Made by a program: the position numbers and the translations under genes. A DNA stretch of 19,535 bases from Capsaspora owczarzaki ATCC 30864 (Eukaryota > Opisthokonta > Filasterea): contig NW_011887304.1 of assembly GCF_000151315.2 (NCBI RefSeq), forward strand, positions 935,700 through 955,234, in the 5' to 3' direction. A model generated the notes under the pieces. It was given only the letters and a program-made list of their open reading frames with translations. It was not told the DNA's origin and did not search any database. Shown here one piece after another: positions 8,531 to 18,600 of this stretch (positions are counted from its first letter, which is position 1; each line of letters begins with the position of its first letter).

Positions 8531-9678
8531 CGACGGAAAACACGCCTGCACCAGACACTCTAAACTGCTTTCGCCTGGATCTGCTCTCTGGATGGAGCTA
8601 CACGAACGCTCGTTGCAGTGTTCGAATGTACACACGCAGGACAATACACTGTCAAAGGCACAGAGCCCAGGGACGCGTTTTTATCGAGCTCGACGCAACG
8701 GGGTAGACCGGTAAAACGGTTTCTTTTTTCACTGTGAATCCCGTTTTCCTGCTCACCAAGTGCATAAATCATTCACACAAATAATTTAGAAGTGCAGCGG
8801 TGATTGAAAAAGCCAACCAGCATGGCAAAAATTAACACTTCCGTGCTCAAACTTCGCCTTCGTCTATGCGCGCCATGTGCCCGGAAAGTCGATCCATCTT
8901 GAATGCAGACAGTAGCAAACTATATTCAACATTGTTTGGTATTTGATTCGGGCGACCCTTGGCTTGCTTGTATAAGCAGCGCGGCGACCAAGACTGCATC
9001 TTGTCTTTCGCCCTCCTCGCCTCGCTCTTTCCCGATTCACGTTGCTGCACTGTCATTTCCGCATATAGATATGATTTCACGGTCACTACCACATTGGTGC
9101 CAGTGCTGACACCGAGATTGACGATGGCTTGCTGATCGATCCCTTGTTTTCTACCCGCACCGTCCATGTCGGCGGCAAAGATTGTCAGTGCCCTTGCTGT
9201 TCTGCCAGGGCCAGTCGCCTGTCTGCAGCGCAAGACCATGCGTTGCATGAAATGCTGCCTGAGGTCGATCGAGCGTTGCAGGCGAGCTTCCACTGGGAAG
9301 ATTCAAATTTTCACGACAAAGAGTTGTAATGTCATTATGACAACCAAGCAAACAAAAATAATGACAAACAAACAAACAAAAATCCAAACACAAAATTTTC
9401 ATGCAGCAAGCCATGAAAAACAAGCAAACACAAGAAAGAAACAACAACGAGTATCACACGTCAAGTAGACGTGGTAAAGAAAGATGAGCGCAACAAACAC
9501 GACGACGTGTGGACGAATCCATCGGAAACAAACAGCAAACATGCAACATGCAACATTATCAGATCACAACTGCGCAAAACAGTCAAATGAAACAAAACAC
9601 ACAAAAAAGAACGTAAACACGAACACACAAAGTCAGCCTTTGCGACAAGGAGCTGTCGACAAGGCTGGTGATTGCCAC
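8531..9678. other. Intergenic region downstream of transposase and giant gene
   Basis: The two flanking genes converge on this stretch, so it holds both 3' flanks. No convincing gene is present; a 148-codon minus-strand frame (9293-8847) has only a GTG start and no recognisable domain. A simple AAAC/AAAACAA-type repeat lies at about 9345-9385; on the minus strand this is a GTTT-rich tract downstream of the giant gene's stop that could aid 3'-end formation. No AATAAA is seen close behind that stop. Confidence 0.5.
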
Positions 9679-12600
9679 TTAGAGCTGGCATTGAGGAAGA
9701 GCAGTGTTGCGCAACTGATCAACCAGAGTTGCGGACGGCGAAGCCGGAGCTTCCTTGACAAGCTCGGCGGAGGCAGGGATGGTCAAAAAGGCCTGAAGGT
9801 TGACCTGGAGAGCGGCAGTCTCGCGAAGAGTGGCGCGAGCCGAGGTGGCAGAGACGTCAAGTGCATCTGCTTGCTCGTTGAGCGCGTCCTCAAGACTGTT
9901 GACAAGCTCGTTGATGGCAGAAATCTTGGTACGGATGATGGCCATATCCGAGCCAAATCGGCCGACAAAGCGCTCGAGCTCTTGCTGCTCGTTTTGCTGA
10001 ATCTGGGAGGCCGAGAGGTCAATCTCACCAACAAGGTTGGCAAGCTGCTGGGTGAGGTCGGCGACAGTGGCAGCAACGATGGCAGGAAGATCAGCGACCT
10101 TGGAGGAGGCTTGCATGAGCTCGGCAACAGCAAGGTTGCGAACAGAGCCGACCGAGACGCTCAACTCGAGAACAACCTCGTCAAGCGACGCGGCAAGCTG
10201 GCCAGCACGGGCAGAGATCTTACGATCGAGGGCAGCGAGAGAGTCGGTGCGCGCCATCTTGAGCTCCTGGGCAACGCCAGACAGCCAGTTCTTCATCGAA
10301 TCGCGCTCAGTCATGTCTAGAGCCACCTGAGTAGTGTTCAGCTGAACACGAGTGAGCGACTTGGTGAAGGCAGCAATCGAGGCCTGCAGGCGTTCAGTGT
10401 ACTGATCGAGGACCGAGGCGCACGACTGCATTGTCTCGTACTTGGCGGCAGACCAGGCTTCACCGAAAGCGGCGAAGGTCTCGCGCTCAAGAGGAGTCAG
10501 CAGCTCAACAGTGCGACGGCGGCGGCTGGAAACAAGCTCGCGCATGATAGCAAGGACGCGCTCACCAGCAAAGGCCTCAGTGAACTGAGCGACAGCACCG
10601 TTGGAGATGGTGTTAATCTTTGAGAGGAAGGTCTGGACGGCAACAACACGGGCAACCTCGTTGGCGCCGCTCGAGATCAGAGATTCCGAGGCAGCGGTGG
10701 CAGCAATGCTGGCCTCAGCAGAGACTTGGGTGAGGATGCGCTTGGACGACTCGGCGACGGCATCGCGATGGGCAGCAATGCTGCTCTCCAGCTCGGCAAT
10801 AAGCTCGCTCACGTGAGGTGCCTGAGTAGGGTCAAGAGCTGCCAGCTTGTTGCGAAGCTCAGTCTCGGTGGCGTCAACCATGGTGACAAACTCGCCAGTG
10901 CCAATATCAGCAGCCTGGAGAACGAGAAGGAGCGAAGCGTGAGCCTGCTCGATGGCACCATCAAGACCAACCTGGCCTTCAATCAAAGCAAGGCGGGCAC
11001 CGAGAGCAGAGATGGTCGACTGGTGCTGGGCAAGACGCTCGGTGGTCGAGGCGGCGTTCGCAGTGGCAGTGCGGGTGCGGACGTTCGACATGACAGACTC
11101 GAGACGAGTCAGGCGGCCTTGGATGTCAGCAAGAGCTTGAGCAAGCACCGACTGGAGCGCGTCAGCAGTGTCGTCACGAAGAACAGCCTCAGCCTGGCTC
11201 AAGACAAGCGCAAGAGGAGCGACGGAACGGTCGAAAGCAGCAGCAGCCGCGGCACGGAGGCCAGCAGCACTCTGCGTCATGCGATCGGCGGTGGCGAGGC
11301 CAGCCGAAATGACGTCGAGATTGGTGTCAATCCAGTCCTGCTCGTGAAGGAAGGCGGCCTCAGCCTGTGCAAGAGCAGACTCGAGCGAGGCAAGGCGCTC
11401 GCGTTGCTGAGGAAGCTTGGCAATCAGAGTCGAGAGCAGGTCGGCAGCAGCGGCAAGGCGCTGGAAGGACTCGGACTGGGAGGTGAACGAGGCAAGCTTG
11501 GAGTCTTCGACGCGCTTGAGCAACGATTGGATGCGAACACGGACCATCTTGTTGTCAGCAGACGCTTCAAAGTTGGCGAGAAGGGCAGAGAGCTGCTCAC
11601 GCTGGGAAGTCAGACAGTCGGCAGTAGAGCCAACAAGAGGAAGAGCAGCGACAATGTTGGCAGCGGACGCGTCGCGACGGGCAATGCCGAGGATGGCCTT
11701 CAGGTCGTTGATGGCAACAGCGACGGCAGCAACCGAGGCGGCAATCTCGGACTCGAAAGTGTCCAGAGCCGCGTACTCGTCGATAAGACCGTAGATGATG
11801 TCAGCGGCGTCGCGGGTGCAGTTGTCGCAAGGATCGCAGCGGAAGAGGTTGCCGCCGAGGGCGATTTGCTCGTAGCCAAGCAGACATTCGCGGCAGGTCG
11901 GGCCAGTGTAGCCGTTGGCAGAGTCGCAGTCGCAAGTGTAATTGCCAACAAAGCCAGGGGCAACCGTGGTGCAGGTATCGTTGTGGACGTCACCCTCCGT
12001 GCCAGGGACGACACGGGCAATCGAGTGGCCATTGCAGTCGCACTGGAAGCACTTGAGCGACTCGCCAGAGCCGTCGAGAATAAAACCAGTGCCGATGGTG
12101 CCGGGAGTGTCAAGACGAGTCGGGTCGCCATAGTAGCCAACCTCGCAGACCTCGCAGTTGGGACCGGTCGAATGACCGAGGCAGGCCTTGCAGATCAGGT
12201 TGCTGGGGTTGCCCGCAGAGTAGTCGCAGTTGTCCATCATGCTCGATTCGTCAATGTTGCCGTTGCAAATACACTCGTTGCAAGTGTCGAAGGACAAGCA
12301 GTCGCCAAGACCGCTGCCGCCAGCACCAGGGGTGAGGCATTGCGTGGGCTGGCCAAAGTAGGCATCCTGGTTGCACGAGTCGCAAGTGCGGCCCTCGTAC
12401 ACGACGCCCGACGAAATAATGTTGAAGAAGCCGCCGGGAATGGAACGGGGGCAGCTGCACAGAATGGCGCTCTGGGGATCAGCAGCAGCGTCGATCGCGT
12501 TGACACTGTGGTCGAGAATGCAGGACTGGGCGCCGCCACTGACGCCGCCAATGCTGTTGTCAAAGAGACATTGCTGGAAGGTGCCAATCTCGGTTTCGGT

Positions 12601-15600
12601 CAGCAGGTCAAACTTGCTAGGCGCGGAATGGTAGCACTTGCAAGGGGTGCAGGGAATGCCTTCGGAGGGGTTGCCAAAGAAGCCATTCTGGCAGGACGCG
12701 CAACGGTGGCTCTCAGCGTTCGAAAGGCCACATTGGGAGCAAACACCAGTGTTCGCACCGCACATGGTGTTGGAGCCAAAGCACTGCTCAGAGCAGGGGC
12801 GGCAAATGTCTTCAAGGGTGTCCTCAGAGCACTTTCCATTGACAAAGTTGCAAGCGCCGCAGACATCATCGGCAGCAGCAAAGCCGGCGCTCGTCAGCTG
12901 ACGGAAGTAACCGGGAACGCAGGTGTCGCACTCACCAAGAGGACCGTTGAGAGTGTGGTTGCCGCAGCTGCGGCAAAGACCAGTGTTGGGGTTGCAGATG
13001 CCAAAGCCGGTGGTGGTGCTGCTGGGATAAGCATGGCCGTGGCAGTTGCAAGCCTGGCAGCCTTGCTCGCGGTTGCGCTTGTTGCCCTCGGGAGTGTCGT
13101 AATCGGGGTAGATGGTGTTGCGCTTGTAGTTGGTGAAGCAGTCGCCGCAGCTGACACCGGTGGTGTTGTCGCGGCAGTTGGTGCAAGTACCGATGGCACT
13201 GCAAGTTTCAGAGTGAGTCCAGCAATTACAAGGGAAGCAAGAGCCGTAGACACCAGTGCCGAAGGGATTTTGGTAGTTTTCCTCGCAGCGCTCGCAACGG
13301 TTGCCGGTGGTGTGGGAAGACGGCGCGCAGTCGCAAATGCCACCAACTTCGTTGCAAGTCTCACCACCACCAACGACGATAGCAGCATGGTGGTTGCAGT
13401 TGCAAGCTTGGCAACCGTAGGTCAGGTCAACACCGCCGCAGACGCCACTGACAATCGGGGTCAAGCACGGGCGGTAGAATGTGGGGTTGCAGTGCTCGCA
13501 GTGAGTGCCGTTGGTTTGGTCAGCGCAAGGTTGCGGGTTGCCGTCGAAATCAGTCATGCAGTCGCCGCCAAGCGCGTTACACTCGTTGTCAACATAGTCC
13601 TTGTGGGTGTTGCACTGGCAGGCCGTGCAGCTCACGCCGTCTTCAGCGGTACCAGTGGCACTCCAGAAACCAACAATGCAAGACTGACACTGGTCACCTT
13701 CAGAGTTGGAGGAGGGATTGCACGAGCAGACACCGCCATCAGGGTTGCAAAGACCGGGACCAACGCCGTGACCGTTGCAGTCGCATGCGATGCAACCATC
13801 AGACAGATCGATGGTGCCATCAGGACGGAAGGGGCGGAAGAAACCTTCGAGGCAGAGCTCGCAGTTGTGGCCAGTGGTGTTGTCTTGGCAGGGGTCGCCA
13901 ACCTGGTCGCAGTTGCCGCCGGTAACGTCGCAAGTGTCGGGGGAGCCCTTGTGGCCGTTGCAGAAGCAGGGCTCGCATGTCTCGCCATCGACACCGTTAC
14001 CAGTGCTCGAAAAGTAGTTGGGAAGACAGCTCTCGCAGTGAGCGCCAGTCACACCATCAGCAGCGTTGCACGAGCAACCGCAGCCATCGCCTTCGCATTG
14101 GTCAAAGCCGCCAACTTGGGGCAAAGTGGAGTGGCCATTGCAATCGCAGCGAGCAAAGCAGCCAGCGATGTGGCACTGCTCGTAAGCGTACGCAGCGGGG
14201 GAGCAGGCAGGAATGTCACGGCAGTAAGTAGCGTCACAGGTCTCGCAGTGGTCACCGTGCACATTGTGGCTGGCCGCGCAATCGCACACACCAGAATCGG
14301 CGTCGCAGACACGGATTGCGAAATTGTTCGTCACCTCAGCGTTAGAGTGTCCAAAGCAGGTGCAAGGGTCGCACGGGCCACCGTTTGCAAAGAACTTTTG
14401 GAAGACCGCCCGCGAAAGGTCGCGAACGGGCACGCCAGGGACAATCAAGCCCGAAAAAGTGCCATGATCGTAGAAAAGCGACTCGATTTCGGAAGGGTCA
14501 ATCTCGGCAAGCGGGGGACCGTCGCAAGCAAAAACGCCATCGATCATGGCGGCAGAGTCGTAAGAGCACGAGTTGACGGCAAAGTCGGGAGAGTTGCGCT
14601 TGTTGGTGAAGGCAGTGTTGCTGCAGACGCCGCAATAGTGACCGCTGGTCATGTGTTCGCAAGCATCGCAGCGGCCATCAGCAATGTCGCAGGATGCCGA
14701 GTGGCCGTTGCAGAGGCAGGTGCCGAGGGCAACAACTTCGGTGATTTCAAAAACGCGAAGAGCAGCGGGGAGACGACGAGTGGAATCCTCAATGCCGTCA
14801 AAGACAAGGGAAACGTAGCGAATGCCAGCGTTGCCAAGTTGGGAGTCGCGCAGATAGCTGAGCACCTCAAAGGTGATCTTGCATGGTCGGTCACGCTTAC
14901 CCAGGCCAGTGCAAGCAGCGGCAAAGTCGTCGCTGATAGAGTCAGTGACATCGACCCAAGCACCAGAGGCGGAGGCAACCCACAGCTCAAGACGGGACTT
15001 GAGCGACGAGCTGGCATCACTGTGACGGGGCTGAGTAGCAAGCGACTCGGCCACGGGATACGGGAGCGGGTAGTGGGGCAGGGTGACGTAGAGCTCCTTG
15101 AGGGCAAACTCGCCAGCAAGATCGAAAACGAGCTTGCGGTAGGTGGGCGAGACGGCAGCTTCTGAACAAGCACGCACGGACTGAAGACCAATGGTAGCCC
15201 AGGGCTGGTACTCGGCGCAACGCTCGGCAGACCAGGTTTCATCCATATCGACGTTCTCGGCAAAACCAGAGCCGATGTGGTACTCGCTGTCAGCAAGCAC
15301 GACGGGGCCAACCAGACTGAAGGCAAGGGTGCGGGTATCAAGGAGGCCCGGGCTGGTGACGAGCATAAATGCGCTTGACAGTGATCGGTAGATCAGCTGA
15401 CGGTTGGTGCAGGTTTGACGGAAGGTGGTCGCGACTCCGTTAATGTTGTCAGTGTTGCTACCCGAAACGCTGGCTTGCCAAACAATGTTGCAGCTGGACG
15501 AATCAATAGTGGCATCGTTGAGCTTGGGGCCGGCCGAGCGAACAGCGGTCAAAGTGGCGCCGTTGCCAGCCAAGAAGAAGCCCTCGTTCGTGAGGATCAA

Positions 15601-18600
15601 ACCACGGCCTTGGGCGGAGGTGGCAGTCAGAGCGGAGATGCCATGGGTCAGAAGGTCGGAAGCAGTCGAGCCGGTCAGGGCGTTGTTCAGGTAGGTGGCG
15701 ACGTCAGCGCTGAGCAGGAAGTCGTTGGCGGTAGCACCGTTGACATCACGGGCAACAACCAGCAGGGTTTGCGAGCCAGCGGTGAATGTGCTTCCAAAGA
15801 AGTCCGAAATGACGTACAACTTGACAGGGTACGGGGCAAACGCGTTCAAGTGAGCGTCGAGAAGAGCAACCACGGCATCAAGCTCGCTCTGGCTGCAGAT
15901 GCTGGCGCCAGTCAAAGTGACAAAGACGCCGCCAAAGCGGTGGTCAAAGGCCGTTCGCGAGTCGTAGGTGGTAGTAGTACCAATGACAACGTCGCCGTTG
16001 GCAGACAGGACTTGAGACATGTAGTTCAAGGTGGTGAGCACAGTCGCAGCGAGGGCGCGGCGACGCAATTCGCGGAAACCTTGAGCGTCGAAAATTTGTA
16101 CGCCGTTGGCTTTGGTCATGGTCAGAATGTTGAATTCGGCGGGCTGCAGCAGCGTATACGCGGGGACGTCAGCGTAGAAGATAGCCGAAGACACGAGCAA
16201 GGTTGCGCCGGTCGAGCTGGCGAGTGACACCACATACGTGAAATTGTTGGCCTTCTCGTCAACGGTCATAGACAGAGTAGCAGTCACGGTACCACTGGTG
16301 CCAGATCCGTCGGGGGTGACAATAAGATTGTGAATCTCGAATTCGTTGTTGGTTGCATCAATGCTACCAGAAGTCCAGGCCGGCATGTCGGGGAAACCAC
16401 GGTTGGCATAAGTCACCAGAATGGTGCAGCATCCGTCAGCGAGGAGATTGGAGCCAGTGTAGGTGAAAGAGACGGGAAGCAGGACATGTCCGTCAATGGA
16501 AGAGGGGACCACGTTGGGGATGGCAGAAATCAAGGTCGCAGATCGGCCTGGAACACTGGTGGCCGACGCAACAGGCGTGGAGGAGGCCGAAGCAGCTCGC
16601 GTGGACGCGATAGATGTTGAGATGGTCGAGGCAACCGAAGCAGCCGAGGCAGACAAAGATGCATGCTTCGACGCGGCTGATGAGGCCGACGCGACTGATG
16701 CTGCGACAGTCGAAGCGGCCGAAGCAGCTTGTTTGGAAGCAGCCGACGCGACTGATGCCGAGATGGTTGATGCAGCGGAAGCTGCGATAGTCGAAGCAGC
16801 AGAAGCAGCTTGCTTCGACGCGACGGATGCAGCAGAAGCGACCGATGCAGAAATGGTTGATGCGGCTGAGGCAGCGGAAGCAACCGAAGCAGTCGACGCA
16901 GCTTTCGTGGACGCGGCAGAAGCAGCGGAAGCAACTGAAGCAGAGATGGTTGACGCGGCTGAAGCAGCTGAAGCAACCGAAGCAGTTGACGCAGCTTTCG
17001 TGGACGCGGCAGAAGCAGCAGAAGCAACCGAAGCAGTCGATGCAACTTTAGTGGACGCGGCAGAAGCAGCGGAAGCAACTGAAGCAGAGATGGTTGACGC
17101 GACTGAAGCAGCTGAAGCAACCGAAGCTGAAATGGTTGACGCGGATGAAGCAGCTGAAGCAACCGAAGCAGTTGACGCAGCTTTCGTGGACGCGGCAGAA
17201 GCAGCGGAAGCAACTGAAGCAGAGATGGTTGACGCGACTGAAGCAGCTGAAGCAACCGTACCTGAAATGGTTGACGCGACTGAAGCAGCAGAAGCAACCG
17301 AAGCAGTCGATGCAACTTTCGTGGACGCGGCAGAAGCAGCAGAAGCAACCGATGCGGCAGAAGAAAGTTGGGTGGAGGCGATTGAAGAGGGTGGCGCTGC
17401 GGCATCAACCGACGCGACATCCCAAGCAGTGTAGTTGCGGCCGGCAAAGATCGACGGCGAACTAAAGTCCAGAGGCGAGCTGCTATAGTTGACGGCAGGC
17501 ACCCAGTTGATCGTAGCGTCTGGCAGCACAAGCTTGGCAACAAACGTCACGTTGAACGTGGACTTGGTCGACAAACCGGCAGCCTCGTACAGGGGCAACT
17601 CGGACAACATGACTGAGAACGTCGAGTTGTCAGCAGACAGCGAAACTGTGGCAGGGACTGGCACTGACGCAGAAGTCGTCACCACGATCGAGTCCGGGTA
17701 GAGCGTCAGATTGCCGCCAACCGGCACAAGGTCGAGCAGTTCAAGCGCAAAGGCGGTCGTGCTGGACATTGCCGTGTGCGCGACAAGCGCCGTGAAGGTA
17801 AGGTCATCGCCTGGATACGCCACCTCGGGGCTAATGATCGACGTCACTTGCAAGTTCGGCTCCGCCACGGTATGACTAAGCAGGGTCGAGTTGATGCTGA
17901 CCAGCGACGAACTGTCCGGGCCAAAGAACGCTGTGGCCTGCGACTCGATCGTGCTACCCGCAACATTGCCAACGGTAGCCGCAGATGGAACGCTGGCCTG
18001 CACTTGCACAATAATCTCGCGATCCTCCAATGGCTGGAATGCCAAGGTGCTCAGCGCGCCAAAGTCAAACACGGCAGTATCGTTGAACGTGTTGCCGTCG
18101 GTATCTTGCATGACACCGTCGGCTCCAACCGCCAGCGTTGACACGGAAATCGCACTTCCGATCGCCACAACCTTGGCCGAAAAGATGGCAAACACGCCCG
18201 GTGCGCTCACTGAAGAAGGCATTCCAGCAGCGATGGCCAGCTTGAAACTGCCAATCGACCCGCTCGGCACACTTGCAGTCAGGTTGAACGTGACCTGATC
18301 TCCAACCGCCACGATGGGGCTCGCAGCGTTGGCAACAAATCCAGACACGGCAGGAGACGCAGAGCTGATGAGGGGCAACGAGGCGTTGAATCCAATCAGC
18401 TTTGGCGTGTTGTCCGATGCCGACGCGACATCCCAAGCAGTGTAGTTGCGGCCGGCAAAGATCGACGGCGAACTAAAGTCCAGAGGCGAGCTGCTATAGT
18501 TGACGGCAGGCACCCAGTTGATCGTAGCGTCTGGCAGCACAAGCTTGGCAACAAACGTCACGTTGAACGTGGACTTGGTCGACAAACCGGCAGCCTCGTA

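Noticed and set aside
8103-8558. Minus-strand frame of Phe/Leu/Tyr repeats that looks like membrane segments.
   Set aside because: It is a translation of the A-rich 21-base tandem repeat, not a protein gene; the same applies to 3718-4038.
8847-9293. Minus-strand 148-codon frame.
   Set aside because: It starts with GTG, has no known domain, and no supporting codon bias is evident. Kept only as part of the intergenic description.
10726-15165. A 1,479-codon open frame on the plus strand opposite the giant gene.
   Set aside because: It is exactly antisense to the cysteine-rich EGF array and coil. Strong codon bias in the real gene (few TTA, CTA, TCA codons) leaves the opposite strand open. Its product is repetitive Ala/Val/Gly with no domain.
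15415-16227. Plus-strand 270-codon frame.
   Set aside because: Antisense to the central region of the giant protein; no recognisable domain, and the sense-strand protein is clearly better.
16546-17409. CRISPR-like array because of regularly spaced repeats.
   Set aside because: The repeats are 9-base coding units with no unique spacers, inside a eukaryotic open frame.
16463-17434. Plus-strand frame of Glu/Ala/Asp repeats.
   Set aside because: It is the shadow of the Ala/Ser stalk on the opposite strand; the repeat DNA has no stops in several frames.
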